Shown: positions 25,705 to 35,848, numbered from the stretch's first letter. The stretch: DNA of 64,000 nucleotides from Pseudomonas fluorescens NCIMB 11764 (GCF_000293885.2 NZ_CP010945.1:2562001-2626000); one strand, 5' to 3'. A program made the numbers and translations. The notes: generated by a model not told the origin, from the sequence alone.

Positions 25705-26715
25705 ATGGTGTCCAGAACCCTGCTGTGCCTCGCTGTCTTGAGCGCTTCCTCGTCCGTGCTCGCCGATACCGTCTGGTTGAAGAACGGTGACAAACTGAGC
25801 GGCAAGATCACGCTGTTTGACGGCGGCAAACTGTTGATTCAGACCGAGTACGCCGGCTCGGTGCCTATCGACTGGAAGCAGGTCAAAACCCTGGAAAGCG
25901 ATCAGGAGTTGCTGGTCAAGCAGGAAACCTACAAAGGCGAGAAGGCCAAGTCGCTGCACGCGGCAGACGACGGCAAGGTGACGCTGGAAAACGGCGAGGC
26001 ACCGAAGACGGTCGAGCTGGCGAGTATCCAGCAGATTCTCAAACCCAAGCCGGTCGTCGAAGATCTGGTCTGGAAAGGCAATATCGATGCGGCGCTGGAT
26101 TACCAGCGGGCGGAAAAAGACACCGACGATTACGACATCGACTTCAAGACCACTGCGCGTCATGGCAGATGGCGGCATATCGCGGAAGGCGAGTACAACC
26201 GTGAATTCCAGGATGACGTGGTTACCACCGACAACTGGCGGGGCGAGTACTCCCTCGACCGCTTCCTGACCGAGAAATGGTTCTGGCAGGGCCGCGCGGT
26301 CTATAAGCGCGACAAGGTTGAAGAGCTCTCCCGTCAGCGCACCGTCGGTACCGGGCCGGGTTACCAGTTCTGGGATGACGAGCTGGGCGCATTCTCGCTG
26401 GGCTCGCTGGTCAACCGCACGGACTACCAGTTTGACGACGGCAGGAAAGAAAACTTCTATTCCCTGGCGATGAAGTGGGATTACAACCGCTACCTGATCG
26501 GCAAGAAGGTGGAGTTCTTCACCAATGGCGAAGTGGGCAAGCCGTTGTCGGGCGTGGCAGATTATGCGCTCGATGCGGAAGTGGGCCTGCGCTACAAAGT
26601 GACCGAGTGGGCGTCACTTAACCTGAAGGCCGAACGAGACATCATCAGCGGTACCGATGACGATGCCGATCTGGACAAGACCCGCTACACCGCAGGATTC
26701 GGTGTGGCCTGGTAA
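25705..26715 (+). CDS. DUF481 family secreted/outer-membrane protein
   Basis: 336 aa from ATG 25705 (MVSRTLLCLAVLSASSSVLA|D), giving a clean signal peptide; upstream in-frame codons from 25609 would spoil it. Residues about 22-115 form an SH3-like domain seen in such proteins (TVWLKNGDKLSGKITLFDGG). The C-terminal part (about 130-336) is rich in alternating aromatic and charged residues and ends in VAW, as in outer-membrane beta-barrels of the YdiY/DUF481 type. Function unknown, perhaps a salt- or acid-induced outer membrane protein as in E. coli YdiY. Confidence 0.8.
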   Translation: MVSRTLLCLAVLSASSSVLADTVWLKNGDKLSGKITLFDGGKLLIQTEYAGSVPIDWKQVKTLESDQELLVKQETYKGEKAKSLHAADDGKVTLENGEAPKTVELASIQQILKPKPVVEDLVWKGNIDAALDYQRAEKDTDDYDIDFKTTARHGRWRHIAEGEYNREFQDDVVTTDNWRGEYSLDRFLTEKWFWQGRAVYKRDKVEELSRQRTVGTGPGYQFWDDELGAFSLGSLVNRTDYQFDDGRKENFYSLAMKWDYNRYLIGKKVEFFTNGEVGKPLSGVADYALDAEVGLRYKVTEWASLNLKAERDIISGTDDDADLDKTRYTAGFGVAW

Positions 26716-26720
26716 GCCAC

Positions 26721-26754
26721 AAAAAATCGCAGCCCACGGGCTGCGATTTTTTTT
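26721..26754 (+). terminator. Rho-independent terminator after the DUF481 gene
   Basis: AAAAAATCGCAGCC-CAC-GGGCTGCGATTTTTTT: a perfect stem with a 3-nt loop and T run, 6 bp after the stop. The ATCGCAGCC arm resembles the inner part of family C repeats and may derive from one. Confidence 0.92.
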
Positions 26755-26775
26755 GCCTGCAAAACACACAGGCAC

Positions 26776-26808
26776 AAAAAAGCCCCGCTTTTAAGGGCGG
26801 GGCTTTTT
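26776..26808 (-). terminator. Rho-independent terminator of capB
   Basis: Minus strand AAAAAGCCCCGCCC-TTAAAA-GCGGGGCTTTTTT; a strong GC stem with A and T tracts on its two sides, 17 bp after the capB stop. Probably works in both directions. Confidence 0.9.
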
Positions 26809-26825
26809 ACTAAAGCAAGTACAAG

Positions 26826-27035
26826 TTAGATAACTTGAACTTCTTCAGCTTGCATGCCTTTCTGACCGCGGGTAGCGATGAAAGAAACCTGTTGGCCTTC
26901 TTTCAGGCTTTTGAAGCCGTCGGATTGGATAGCTTTGAAGTGAACGAACAGGTCGTCACCGGATTGTGGAGTGATGAAGCCGAAGCCTTTTTCATCGTTG
27001 AACCACTTAACGGTACCAGTTTGGCGATTAGACAT
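26826..27035 (-). CDS. capB: Cold-shock protein CapB/CspA
   Basis: 69 aa, begins [20 protein letters not shown]. Single-stranded nucleic-acid binding OB fold; RNP1 (KGFGFI) and RNP2 (LFVHF) motifs are intact. An RNA chaperone that melts mRNA structure, active in cold and stationary phase. AAGGAG is 8 nt upstream of the ATG. The 5' region is long and AT-rich, as for other csp genes, so post-transcriptional control is likely. Confidence 0.95.
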   Translation of the reverse strand: MSNRQTGTVKWFNDEKGFGFITPQSGDDLFVHFKAIQSDGFKSLKEGQQVSFIATRGQKGMQAEEVQVI

Positions 27036-27389
27036 GGTGTAACTCCTTGAACAAAGATAACTGCGACACAGGAAGAACCCTGGCCGAGACTGAGTGCAAA
27101 GAGCAGGAAAAATTCTTGTAGATGGTTGGATCGAAATTCAACATATCGTGTAGAGATTCTCAGTGACACAAGCAGCACAGTGGCGCCACCTTAACCCTTT
27201 TTCCGGGACGTGCCAATGCTTCCTGCGAAGGTTTCTCTGTTTTCGTGACTGACGGTGCATCGTATTGCGGCGAAGCGCCGGAATTTACGGGGGATCGGCG
27301 AGAATTGCGCCACGGTCTTTGAACCCGAAGCGCGCGCCCGGTAAGATGCCGGACAGATTTTTTCCACCTCGCTATTCAGGACACCCGCC
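27036..27389. other. 354-bp divergent region between capB and dcd
   Basis: Holds the capB Shine-Dalgarno and a probable long leader (about 27036-27190, AT-rich with AGAATCTC and ATTTTTCC stretches when read on the minus strand), and the dcd promoter and leader on the right. I could not place the transcription starts. No coding frame is supported. Confidence 0.5.
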
Positions 27390-27956
27390 ATGAGCATCAA
27401 ATCGGACAAGTGGATTCGCCGCATGGCGCAAGAGCACGGCATGATCGAACCGTTCGTCGAGCGCCAGGTGCGCGGCAGCGACGATAGCCGTGTGATCTCC
27501 TACGGCGTGTCGAGTTACGGCTACGACGTTCGTTGCACTAATCATTTCAAGGTGTTCACCAACATTAACTCGGCTATCGTCGACCCGAAAAATTTCGATG
27601 CTGGCAGTTTCGTCGACATCCACAGCGATGTCTGCATCATCCCGCCGAACTCTTTCGCCCTGGCGAGCACCGTCGAGTACTTCCGTATTCCGCGCAACGT
27701 ATTGACCATCTGCCTGGGCAAAAGCACCTACGCCCGCTGCGGCATCATCGTCAACGTGACCCCGCTCGAGCCTGAGTGGGAGGGGCACGTGACCCTGGAA
27801 TTCTCCAACACCACCAACCTGCCGGCGAAAATCTACGCCAACGAAGGCGTGGCACAGATGCTGTTCCTTGAATCCGACGAAGAGTGCGAAGTTTCCTACA
27901 AGGACCGTGGCGGCAAGTATCAGGGCCAACGCGGCGTGACCCTGCCACGTACCTGA
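27390..27956 (+). CDS. dcd: dCTP deaminase Dcd
   Basis: 188 aa, begins [18 protein letters not shown]. Deaminates dCTP to dUTP, the main route to dTMP precursors. Seen: [32 protein letters not shown] (active-site Ser/Arg and catalytic Glu, in pieces) and the C-terminal [12 protein letters not shown]. Normal length for the homotrimeric bacterial enzyme. Confidence 0.96.
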   Translation: MSIKSDKWIRRMAQEHGMIEPFVERQVRGSDDSRVISYGVSSYGYDVRCTNHFKVFTNINSAIVDPKNFDAGSFVDIHSDVCIIPPNSFALASTVEYFRIPRNVLTICLGKSTYARCGIIVNVTPLEPEWEGHVTLEFSNTTNLPAKIYANEGVAQMLFLESDEECEVSYKDRGGKYQGQRGVTLPRT

Positions 27957-28062
27957 TCGATTCATCTGGCAGCTAGCGGGAATTCTTGAGCGGGTAGACA
28001 CTCTACTGGGTGTACTGCCCGGTTCGCGCACAGCGGACCAGGCCTTTGCTCAGGAGTGCTTT

Positions 28063-28272
28063 ATGAAGATCGATCCGCGAATAAGTGCCGAACTGGCAAG
28101 GCTTGAGCCCAATCAGGTTGGCGTCTTGGCCTGGTCCTTGTTGGCACATCCGCCAATCAGCATGGCGGGGGGCATCCCCGGCCAGCCTGATCCCGATACC
28201 CCTAACGAACAACCCACCGAACCCGGCGAGCCGACCCTGCCGGATGAGCCGCCTCCCGCGCCGGTTGCCTGA
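28063..28272 (+). CDS. Small proline-rich protein of unknown function, 69 aa
   Basis: ATG 28063 is preceded by AGGAG at good spacing, which supports a real gene. Sequence starts MKIDPRISAELARLEPNQVG, has a short hydrophobic stretch (VLAWSLLAHPP) and an acidic proline-rich tail (PDPDTPNEQPTEPGEPTLP). No known domain. It follows dcd after 106 bp on the same strand and ends 19 bp before the palindrome at 28291. Confidence 0.6.
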   Translation: MKIDPRISAELARLEPNQVGVLAWSLLAHPPISMAGGIPGQPDPDTPNEQPTEPGEPTLPDEPPPAPVA

Positions 28273-28290
28273 TTGACAGGTTGTAGACGA

Positions 28291-28336
28291 ATGGCCAGTC
28301 AGCTGATGTCCTTGAAGACTTCAGCTGACTGGCCAT
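28291..28336. repeat. Perfect 16-bp inverted repeat at the pdeM 3' end
   Basis: ATGGCCAGTCAGCTGA (28291-28306) and its exact complement TCAGCTGACTGGCCAT (28321-28336) with a 14-nt loop. The right arm is the last 16 nt of pdeM including its TGA. No T run follows on either strand, so it is not a standard terminator, but it could stop or protect the converging transcripts. Confidence 0.8.
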
Positions 28337-28977
28337 ATTTCGTTATCACCGATGACGAAAATCCTACAGCTGTCGTCCCTTTCGACCTGATACCCACCGG
28401 TGAACGCACCGAAGGCCGGAAGCAGGCTGATTTCCCCGGCAAATCTGAAGCACGCCAGCCGCAGGCTTTGCCGACCTCGACCGTTCAACCGATAGACCGG
28501 ATGCACATGGCCAGCGAGCACGTGCCGCTGCGGATGCGGTTGAGGTTCGTGCTGCAACGCAAACGGCCCCAGTAGCAAAGGCTCAGGCACCACGCGAATG
28601 TTCAGCGACGCCGGTGGATCCCCGGCACGCTTGTCGTGATTTCCCCGAATCAGTGTCATGGGCAACTGGCAGTGTCGCGCTCTCCAGTCGGCCAAGGCCT
28701 TCAGCGTCTCGGTGGCATGGGAGCCGGGTCCGTGAAGAAAATCACCGAGGAAAATCAGCTGGCGGCAGGGCAGGGCCGCCAGCAATCCGTCGAGCACGGC
28801 GATATTGCTGGAGGTGGTGCCCCGGGGCACCGGCTGGCCGAGCGTTCGGTAGGCGGCGGCCTTGCCGAAATGCACGTCGGCAATCAGCAGGGCTTGTTGC
28901 GCAGGCCAGTAGAGGGCCTTTTCCGGCAACAACCATAGTTCTTCACCAGCCAGGCTTACGGGATAGGGCGTACTCAT
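28321..28977 (-). CDS. pdeM: Ligase-associated DNA damage response endonuclease PdeM
   Basis: 218 aa calcineurin-like metallophosphoesterase, begins [17 protein letters not shown]. All metal-binding blocks are visible: ADVHFGK, GDFLHGPGS, RGNHDKR and GHVHPVY. The related P. putida enzyme is a Mn-dependent DNA endonuclease from a four-gene repair cluster with an Lhr-type helicase, an ATP-dependent ligase and an exonuclease. Here its start overlaps the helicase stop (TGATG), indicating coupling, but the ligase and exonuclease are about 5 kb away. Confidence 0.92.
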   Translation of the reverse strand: MSTPYPVSLAGEELWLLPEKALYWPAQQALLIADVHFGKAAAYRTLGQPVPRGTTSSNIAVLDGLLAALPCRQLIFLGDFLHGPGSHATETLKALADWRARHCQLPMTLIRGNHDKRAGDPPASLNIRVVPEPLLLGPFALQHEPQPHPQRHVLAGHVHPVYRLNGRGRQSLRLACFRFAGEISLLPAFGAFTGGYQVERDDSCRIFVIGDNEIWPVS

Positions 28978-31460
28978 CAGACTTTTCCGGTTTCGGCAGT
29001 GTTCTCAAGGTCGCTGACCATGCGCCTGATGCGATCGGCGAGTTTTTCCGAACTCATGCTTTCGCGCATGCGTTCTACCAGCAGTGGAAACCCGAGGGGC
29101 GTAGGACGTTTGACCGGATGCACGTCGAGCCTGAGTCGACTGATGTGCTCCAGCGTCTTTTCCAGACGATGAATATCCAGCTCGTTGCGCAGGACTTCTT
29201 CCCCGGCCTGGGCCAGGAGCAGGTTCCCGGCGTCGTATTGCTTGAACACTTCGTAAAACAAACCACTGGAGGCCTGAACCTGGCGCGTACTTTTCGGGGC
29301 GCCGGGATACCCGGCGAACACGAGCCCGGCAATCCGTGCGATTTCCCGAAAGCGCCGCAGCGCCAGTTCGCCAGCGTTCAAGCTGGCGAGCACATCGTTC
29401 AATAACTGCTCGGGACTCAGCAGTCCGGGGTTCAGGACACTGGACCACTCCACACAGGTGGCGCTGAGCAATTCCAGCCCGTAATCGTTGACCGCAATGG
29501 AAAACGTCACCGCCTGTTGCTGACTGACACGCCATGCCAGCAGACTCGCCAGCCCCAAATGCACCTGGCGCCCGGCGAAGGGGTAGAGGAAAAGGTGCCA
29601 ACCCTCACGGGATTTCAGCGTTTCAGCCAGCAGACTGTTCTCGGTTGGCAATCCCGACCAGCGCTGTTGCACCTCCAGTAACGGACGCAAGGCCTGCATT
29701 TCAGGACCGATGAACTCGCCCAGCGCCGCTGCACCGAAACGCTCGACTACCGCCCGGGCCAACTCGCTGGAAAGCGGCATGCGCCCACCGTTCCATCGTG
29801 GCACCGCGGCTTTTTTTACCGTGCTGCGTTTGACGTAAGCGGTCATGTTTTCCACGCGCACCAATTCGAGCAGTCGGCCGGCAAACAGAAAGCCATCGCC
29901 CGGTTTGAGACGTGCGATAAATCCTTCCTCGACGCTGCCCAGTTGCTTGCCCCCGCCGCCCTTGCTCCAGAACTTCAGCTGGATGCTTGCGTCGCTGACA
30001 ATCGTGCCGATGCTCATGCGATGGCGCCGGGCCAAGCGCGCATCCGGCACGCGCCAGACACCCTGTTGATCCGGTTCAACGCGGCGATAATCCGGATACG
30101 CCGTCAGGGAAAGCCCTCCGTGGCGTACGAAAGCCAGCGCCCAGGTCCAGTCTTCCAGCGTGAGATCACGATAAGCCCAGGCCCCGCGGACTTCTTCATA
30201 CAACTCATCGGGCAAAAAACCACCGCCCAAGGCCATGCTGACCAGATGCTGAACCAGCACATCCAGCGGTTTATGCGGCGATTCTCGGGGTTCGATCCGG
30301 CGCTGCGCCACGGCGTCCTGAGCGGCGGCGGCTTCGATCAACTCCAGGCTGTGCGTTGGCACGAGCGTCACCCGCGACACGCGTCCCGGTGCATGGCCGG
30401 ACCGCCCGGCACGCTGCATCAGTCGCGCCACTCCTTTGGCCGAGCCGATCTGTAGCACCCGCTCCACCGGCAGGAAGTCTACGCCGAGGTCCAGGCTGGA
30501 AGTGCAGACCACCGCTTTGAGCTGACCGTCCTTGAGTGCGCGTTCGACCCAGTCGCGGGTGTCGCGTGACAGTGAGCTGTGATGCAAGGCAATCAAGCCG
30601 GCCCAGTCGGGGCGTGCTTCCAGCAGCGCCTGATACCAGATTTCGGACTGGGCACGGGTGTTGGTGAAGACCAGGCTTGCGGGGCTCGCATCCAGTTCCG
30701 CGACCACCTGCGGCAACATCTTCAACCCGATATGCCCGGCCCATGGAAAACGCTCGATGGCTGGCGGCAACAGCGTGTCGACGAGCAGCGCCTTGCGGGT
30801 TTCGCCCTGAACGCTAATGCCACCGCCTTGTGGGATTAGGACTTGTTCGGCGTGGGCCTGATTACCCAGCGTTGCGGAAACACCCCACACGATTAGTTCG
30901 GGATTCCACCGACGCAGGCGAGCGAGGGCGAGTTGCAGTTGTATGCCGCGTTTGTTGCCGAGCAATTCGTGCCATTCGTCCACCACCACCATACGCAAGG
31001 TCGACAGCGCGGTTTGCGCGTCGGCACGGGCGAGCATCAGGGTGAGGCTTTCCGGCGTGGTGATCAGCGCGGAGGGCAGCCGCCGGGTCTGCCGCGCGCG
31101 TTCGCTGCTGCTGGTGTCGCCGGTGCGCAGGCCAACACTCCACGGGAGCTGCAAGTCGCGCAACGGCGCTTCCAGTGCGCGGGCGGTGTCCGCGGCCAAG
31201 GCGCGCATGGGCGTTATCCACAGAACCGTCAGTGGTTCGGCAAGCGGTTTTCGTTTGCGGGATTTTTCAACAGGGGCGGCAGAGGCGAAGCGGTTGAGGG
31301 CGGCAAACCAGACGGCGTAGGTTTTGCCGGCACCCGTGCTGGCGTGCAGCAACCCCGATTGCCCTTGTTTGACCGCGGCCCACACCTGTTTCTGAAAGGC
31401 GAACGGTTTCCAGCCGCGAGTGGTGAACCAGTGCTTTGCGAAGTCGGAGGAGGTTCCCAT
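28977..31460 (-). CDS. Ligase-associated DNA damage response DEXH-box helicase (Lhr-Core type)
   Basis: 827 aa, begins [17 protein letters not shown]. Superfamily 2 helicase with Walker [10 protein letters not shown] (GAGKT at residues 43-47), Walker B/DEXH as [17 protein letters not shown], and motif [10 protein letters not shown]; the C-terminal half has the Lhr winged-helix and beta-barrel region. The length fits the Lhr-Core form (about 820-870 aa), shorter than full Lhr. It unwinds 3'-tailed duplexes in its characterised relative and should act in repair together with PdeM, ligase and exonuclease. Confidence 0.92.
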   Translation of the reverse strand: MGTSSDFAKHWFTTRGWKPFAFQKQVWAAVKQGQSGLLHASTGAGKTYAVWFAALNRFASAAPVEKSRKRKPLAEPLTVLWITPMRALAADTARALEAPLRDLQLPWSVGLRTGDTSSSERARQTRRLPSALITTPESLTLMLARADAQTALSTLRMVVVDEWHELLGNKRGIQLQLALARLRRWNPELIVWGVSATLGNQAHAEQVLIPQGGGISVQGETRKALLVDTLLPPAIERFPWAGHIGLKMLPQVVAELDASPASLVFTNTRAQSEIWYQALLEARPDWAGLIALHHSSLSRDTRDWVERALKDGQLKAVVCTSSLDLGVDFLPVERVLQIGSAKGVARLMQRAGRSGHAPGRVSRVTLVPTHSLELIEAAAAQDAVAQRRIEPRESPHKPLDVLVQHLVSMALGGGFLPDELYEEVRGAWAYRDLTLEDWTWALAFVRHGGLSLTAYPDYRRVEPDQQGVWRVPDARLARRHRMSIGTIVSDASIQLKFWSKGGGGKQLGSVEEGFIARLKPGDGFLFAGRLLELVRVENMTAYVKRSTVKKAAVPRWNGGRMPLSSELARAVVERFGAAALGEFIGPEMQALRPLLEVQQRWSGLPTENSLLAETLKSREGWHLFLYPFAGRQVHLGLASLLAWRVSQQQAVTFSIAVNDYGLELLSATCVEWSSVLNPGLLSPEQLLNDVLASLNAGELALRRFREIARIAGLVFAGYPGAPKSTRQVQASSGLFYEVFKQYDAGNLLLAQAGEEVLRNELDIHRLEKTLEHISRLRLDVHPVKRPTPLGFPLLVERMRESMSSEKLADRIRRMVSDLENTAETGKV

Positions 31461-31560
31461 GCCGGCGGTGTGCGCTCTGAACGTGTTCTTTCAGTGACCG
31501 CGGGGGGATGCGACAAGTTTAATTGCTTTGCTGTCGTGTCAGCGATTGACACGTTACCCC

Positions 31561-31647
31561 GTGGTAGCGAGCTTGCTCGCGATAGCGGTGTGTCAGTCAC
31601 CTCATGTGGCGGATGACATGGCCTCACGCAAGCAAGCTGGCTCCCAC
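31561..31647. repeat. REPIN, family A (degenerate)
   Basis: GTGGTAGCGAGCTTGCTCGCGA on the left and GCAAGCAAGCTGGCTCCCAC on the right. Arms carry several mismatches, so it is an older or recombined copy. It separates the end of the ABC operon from the helicase gene start. Confidence 0.7.
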
Positions 31648-31664
31648 AGGTTTATCGGCGACGT

Positions 31665-32429
31665 TTACTTGAGATTACCGCTGAGGAATTGCTTCAACCG
31701 CTCGCTCTTCGGGTTGCCCAGCACGTCTTCCGGCGCGCCTTCTTCCTCGACCAGTCCCTGATGCAGAAAAAGCACCTGGCTCGACACCTTGCGGGCGAAG
31801 CTCATTTCGTGGGTGACCATGATCATGGTCCGCCCTTCTTCGGCCAGCCCCTGGATCACCCTGAGCACTTCACCCACCAGCTCGGGGTCGAGCGCCGAGG
31901 TCGGTTCGTCGAACAGCATGACTTCCGGTTCCATGGCCAACGCTCGCGCAATGGCCACACGTTGTTGCTGACCCCCGGAAAGAAACGCTGGGTACTGGTC
32001 TGCCACGCGTGCAGCCAGGCCAACCTTGTCGAGATAACGACGGGCGCGGTCTTCGGCTTCCTGCTTGCTGCAGCCCAGCACCCGGCGCGGGGCCATGGTG
32101 ATGTTTTCCAGCACCGTCATGTGGCTCCACAGGTTGAAGTGCTGGAACACCATGGCCAGGCGCGTGCGGATTTTTTGCAGTTCATCGGCGTCGGCCACGT
32201 GCATGCCGTGGCGGTCCTTGATCATGCGGATGTTCTGACCGTCCAGGGTCATGGTGCCGTCGTTGGGTTGTTCAAGAAAGTTGATGCAGCGCAGAAAGGT
32301 ACTTTTACCCGAGCCGCTGGCGCCGATCAGGCTGATGACGTCGCCGGTGTTGGCCTTGAGTGAAACGCCTTTGAGCACATGATGATCGCCATAGCTTTTA
32401 TGCAGGCCTTCGATGGTCAGTTTGTACAT
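31665..32429 (-). CDS. Basic amino-acid ABC transporter ATP-binding subunit (HisP/AotP type)
   Basis: 254 aa, begins [19 protein letters not shown]. Walker A GASGSGKS, signature LSGGQQQRV, Walker [14 protein letters not shown] and the H-loop THE are intact. Last gene of a five-gene operon on the minus strand (binding protein, two permeases, deacylase-like protein, ATPase). The order matches aotJQMOP of P. aeruginosa, which takes up arginine and ornithine. The substrate here is inferred from subunit type only. Confidence 0.9.
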   Translation of the reverse strand: MYKLTIEGLHKSYGDHHVLKGVSLKANTGDVISLIGASGSGKSTFLRCINFLEQPNDGTMTLDGQNIRMIKDRHGMHVADADELQKIRTRLAMVFQHFNLWSHMTVLENITMAPRRVLGCSKQEAEDRARRYLDKVGLAARVADQYPAFLSGGQQQRVAIARALAMEPEVMLFDEPTSALDPELVGEVLRVIQGLAEEGRTMIMVTHEMSFARKVSSQVLFLHQGLVEEEGAPEDVLGNPKSERLKQFLSGNLK

Positions 32430-32442
32430 GGGGCATGCATCC

Positions 32443-33561
32443 TCAAGGCGAAAGTAGGTAACCGCTGCGATAGGCTTCGGTGCCCGCGACGTGGGCGATC
32501 ACCATGCCGGCAGTGGCCATGCGCCGCAGCGAGCGGGCGTACATCAGCCCGGCGACGGTGCAGTGAACGGGGGTGACGCGGTCATTGACCGGGTCGATGA
32601 TTTCGGCGACCCGTTGCCCGGCTTCGAGGTATTCCCCCGGCAGCGCTGTGAACACCAGCAAGCCGCCCACGGGCGTAGCCACCGGTTCGACGGCGGCCAG
32701 CGGCGTGGCGGGATACGGCAGCTCCGGCAGGGGCGCCGGTTCGCCGGCAATGGCGCCGTGGTGAATCAGGTAATCAAGCAACGCCTGGCAGTCGAGGCTG
32801 GCCAATGGATGATTGACGTCACCCTGGCCGCGCAATTCGACGGTCACCGAAAAACTCCCCAGCGGAATATCGAAATGCTCGCCGAAGCGCTCCTTCAACT
32901 GCCACCAGAGCAGGGTGAAGCACTCGTCGAACGACTGGCCGCCGGAATCGGTGGCCAGCAGACTCGCTTCGGCACCGATGTAACGGGCCAGCGGCTCGAC
33001 CTGCGGCCAGGCTTCGGGCGTGGTGTAGAGGTGCGCGACCGCTTCGAAATCGCAATGCAGGTCCAGCACCACGTCCGCATCACAGGCCAGGCGTTGCAGG
33101 ATCAGGCGCTGGGATTGCAGTTGAGTGCTGGCGGTCTGTCGCGCCAGCGCCTGACGCAGGCTGCTGCGGATCAGTTCGAGGTTGCGCTGCGGATCGTCGC
33201 CCAGTTGGCCTTCGATTTCGTTGCCGACTTCTTCGCTCAGATCGACGAACCAGCGGTTGAAGTTCTGGCCGCTTTCGAGCTCGTAGCGCCCCAGCGGCAC
33301 ATCCATCAGCACTTGTTCGAGGCCGACCGGGTTGGCCACCGGCACCAGCACGATTTCGCTGCGCAGGCGACCGGAGGCTTCGAGTTCCGCCAGGCGCTGC
33401 TTGAGGTGCCAGGCGACCAGCATGCCGGGCATTTCATCGGCGTGCAGGGACGCCTGGATATAGATCTTGCCCTGGGCCGTCGTCGGGCCGAAGTGGAAAC
33501 TGTGAATCTGTCGTGCGGTCCCCGGCAGCGGGGCCAGCAGGTCATGTATCTGGTGGCGCAT
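32443..33561 (-). CDS. Succinylglutamate desuccinylase/aspartoacylase-family protein (AotO-like)
   Basis: 372 aa from ATG 33561 ([18 protein letters not shown]); a TTG two codons upstream is less likely because AGGA fits the ATG. M14-type zinc hydrolase: [10 protein letters not shown] gives the HxxE metal pair, RWF and GQNFNRW are substrate-site segments, and LDLHCDFEA supplies the third ligand. The C-terminal half has a beta-domain. It sits between permease and ATPase genes, as PA0891 does in the aot operon, so it may process an acylated amino acid brought in by the transporter. Confidence 0.85.
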   Translation of the reverse strand: MRHQIHDLLAPLPGTARQIHSFHFGPTTAQGKIYIQASLHADEMPGMLVAWHLKQRLAELEASGRLRSEIVLVPVANPVGLEQVLMDVPLGRYELESGQNFNRWFVDLSEEVGNEIEGQLGDDPQRNLELIRSSLRQALARQTASTQLQSQRLILQRLACDADVVLDLHCDFEAVAHLYTTPEAWPQVEPLARYIGAEASLLATDSGGQSFDECFTLLWWQLKERFGEHFDIPLGSFSVTVELRGQGDVNHPLASLDCQALLDYLIHHGAIAGEPAPLPELPYPATPLAAVEPVATPVGGLLVFTALPGEYLEAGQRVAEIIDPVNDRVTPVHCTVAGLMYARSLRRMATAGMVIAHVAGTEAYRSGYLLSP

Positions 33562-33573
33562 TTGCAAGAAGTC

Positions 33574-34284
33574 CTAGTGGGTCGGCCCGAGGAACGCCAG
33601 CCATCGGCGTTCGGCGAGGCGGAACAGTCCGACCAGCGCAAAGGTAACGGTCAGGTAGATCAGCGCGGCGATGCCGAACGACTGGAAGGTCAGGAAGGTC
33701 GCCGAGTTGGCGTCCCGCGCGACTTTCAGGATGTCCGGGACGGTCGCGGTGAACGCCACCGTGGTCGAGTGCAGCATCAGGATCACTTCGTTGCTGTAAT
33801 ACGGCAACGAGCGACGCAGCGCCGACGGCATGATCACGTAGGCATACAGCTTCCAGCCGGTCAGACCGTAGGCCTTGGCCGCTTCGACTTCACCATGGGC
33901 CATGCTGCGGATCGCCCCGGCGAAAATCTCCGTGGTGTAGGCGCAGGTGTTCAGGGCGAACGCCAGGATGGTGCAGTTCATCGCGTCGCGAAAGAACGCA
34001 TCGAGTATCGGCTGCTCGCGCACGGCGGCCAGGCTGTAAATGCCGGTGTAGCAAATCAGCAGCTGGATATACAGCGGCGTCCCGCGGAACAGGTAAGTGT
34101 AGAACTGCACCGGCCAGCGAATGTAGAAATGCGGTGACACCCGGGCGATGGACAACGGGATCGACACCAGGAACCCGATGAAGATCGACGCGCTGAGCAG
34201 CCACAGGGTCATGGCCAGGCCTGTGATGTTGTAGCCATCGGTATAGAGGAAAGGTTTCCAGTATTCCTGCAGGAGTTCGATCAT
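33574..34284 (-). CDS. Basic amino-acid ABC transporter permease (HisM/AotM type)
   Basis: 236 aa, begins MIELLQEYWKPFLYTDGYNI. Five to six membrane segments and the binding-protein-dependent permease loop EVEAAKAYGLTGWKLYAYVIMPSALR (EAA motif). Overlaps the preceding permease gene by 4 nt (ATGA), so the two permeases are translationally coupled and should form the heterodimeric channel. Confidence 0.92.
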   Translation of the reverse strand: MIELLQEYWKPFLYTDGYNITGLAMTLWLLSASIFIGFLVSIPLSIARVSPHFYIRWPVQFYTYLFRGTPLYIQLLICYTGIYSLAAVREQPILDAFFRDAMNCTILAFALNTCAYTTEIFAGAIRSMAHGEVEAAKAYGLTGWKLYAYVIMPSALRRSLPYYSNEVILMLHSTTVAFTATVPDILKVARDANSATFLTFQSFGIAALIYLTVTFALVGLFRLAERRWLAFLGPTH

Positions 34285-35009
34285 CGTACGGCCTCCCGGG
34301 AGCCGGCGGAGTAGCGGCGTTCAAGCCAGCGCAGGATGAAGTTGGAGGCGCTGGTGATCAGCAGGTAGATCAACGCGGCCAGCACCAGGAAGTAAAACAG
34401 CTGATAACTGCTTTTGCCGGCGTCCTGCGCGGCCTTGACCAGGTCGGCGAGGCCGATGATCGATACCAGCGCGGTGGCCTTGAGCATCACCATCCAGTTG
34501 TTACCGATGCCCGGCAGGGCAAAGCGCATCATCTGTGGAAACACCACGATCCAGAACCGCTGGCCACGCTTGAGGCCATAGGCGGTCGCCGCTTCGACCT
34601 GGCCCCGTGGCACCGCGAGAATCGCGCCACGAAAGGTTTCGGTGAAGTACGCGCCATAAATGAAGCCCAGGGTGATGACCCCGGCGCTGAACGGGTTGAT
34701 CTCGATGTATTCCCATTCCATGAAGTCGGTGAGCGACGTCAACCAGGTTTGCAGGCTGTAAAAGATCAGCAGCATCAGCACCAGGTCTGGCACGCCGCGA
34801 ATCAGCGTGGTGTAGATCTGTGCCGGAACGCGCACCAGTTTGACTTTTGACAGTTTGGCACTGGCGCCGAGCAGGCCGAGCAACACGGCCACCAGCAGCG
34901 ACAACGCCGATAATTTGATGGTCATCCAGGTGCCTTCCATCAGCAACGGGCCGAAGCCCTTGAGGCTGAAGGCAGAGAGCCCCAGATTTTGTAAGAGGTT
35001 TTCGAACAT
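34281..35009 (-). CDS. Basic amino-acid ABC transporter permease (HisQ/AotQ type)
   Basis: 242 aa, begins MFENLLQNLGLSAFSLKGFG. Membrane permease with EAA loop QVEAATAYGLKRGQRFWIVVFPQ. Follows the binding-protein gene after 56 bp; partner of the M-type permease. Confidence 0.92.
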   Translation of the reverse strand: MFENLLQNLGLSAFSLKGFGPLLMEGTWMTIKLSALSLLVAVLLGLLGASAKLSKVKLVRVPAQIYTTLIRGVPDLVLMLLIFYSLQTWLTSLTDFMEWEYIEINPFSAGVITLGFIYGAYFTETFRGAILAVPRGQVEAATAYGLKRGQRFWIVVFPQMMRFALPGIGNNWMVMLKATALVSIIGLADLVKAAQDAGKSSYQLFYFLVLAALIYLLITSASNFILRWLERRYSAGSREAVR

Positions 35010-35065
35010 AAATCAGCAACCTGATCGGATGAAAAAAGCGCCCATCGCGAGATGGGCGCCGGGCA

Positions 35066-35848
35066 TTATTTGCCGCTGTACAGATTCAGATCGCCAAAGT
35101 GTTTCTTCTGAATGGTGGCGTAGGTGCCATCGTCGTGTAACGCTTTGATACCTTTATCCAAAAGTGCCTTGAGGTCTTTGTTACCTTTAGAGATACCGAT
35201 AGCTGTTTTGGCTGGCAGCAATTCGCTGTCGACCGGCTTGCTGACTTCGTAGCCTTCGCCTTTAGGCGACTTCAAGAAGCCCAGTTCGGCTTGCAGCATG
35301 TCCTGGATTGCCGCATCGAGGCGACCGGACATCAGGTCCGAATACACCTGGTCCTGGTTCTGGTAAGCCTGGGTTTTCACGCCAGCCTTGTCCAGCACGG
35401 CCTTGGCGTAGGCTTCCTGGATGGTGCCTTGCTCGTAGCCTACGGTCTTGCCCTTCAGGGACGCGACGTCTTCGCTCAGGCCGGAACCTTTCTTGAACAC
35501 GTAAGCGGTTGGGCCGGAGAACAGCTCGCTGGAGAAGTCGATGACTTTTTCGCGGGCCGGGGTGACGGTCATCGAAGAGATCACACCGTCGAATTTATTG
35601 GCCTTCAGGCCCGGAATCATGCCGTCGAAATCGCTTTCGACCCACTTGCACTTGACCTTCAGCTCGGCGCAGATCGCGTTCCCCAAATCGATGTCGAAGC
35701 CCACCAGGCTACCGTCGGCCGCTTTCGACTCGAACGGTGCATAGGAAGGGTCAACGCCGAAACGCAGTTCTTTGTATTCCTTGGCCAGCGCGGAGCCGGC
35801 AGCCATGCACAACGCCAGTGCAGAAAGGGTCAGCAATGCTTTTTTCAT
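35066..35848 (-). CDS. Periplasmic basic amino-acid binding protein (ArgT/HisJ type)
   Basis: 260 aa with signal peptide MKKALLTLSALALCMAAGSALA|KE. Solute-binding family 3 pattern: LRFGVDPSYAPFESK, GFDIDLGNAICAELKVKCKWV (two cysteines, as in HisJ), VISSMTVTPAREKVIDFS. It delivers ligand to the permease pair downstream. The sequence is not the same as P. aeruginosa AotJ as I recall it, so this may be a paralogous lysine/arginine/ornithine or histidine system with the same gene order. First gene of the operon. Confidence 0.9.
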   Translation of the reverse strand: MKKALLTLSALALCMAAGSALAKEYKELRFGVDPSYAPFESKAADGSLVGFDIDLGNAICAELKVKCKWVESDFDGMIPGLKANKFDGVISSMTVTPAREKVIDFSSELFSGPTAYVFKKGSGLSEDVASLKGKTVGYEQGTIQEAYAKAVLDKAGVKTQAYQNQDQVYSDLMSGRLDAAIQDMLQAELGFLKSPKGEGYEVSKPVDSELLPAKTAIGISKGNKDLKALLDKGIKALHDDGTYATIQKKHFGDLNLYSGK

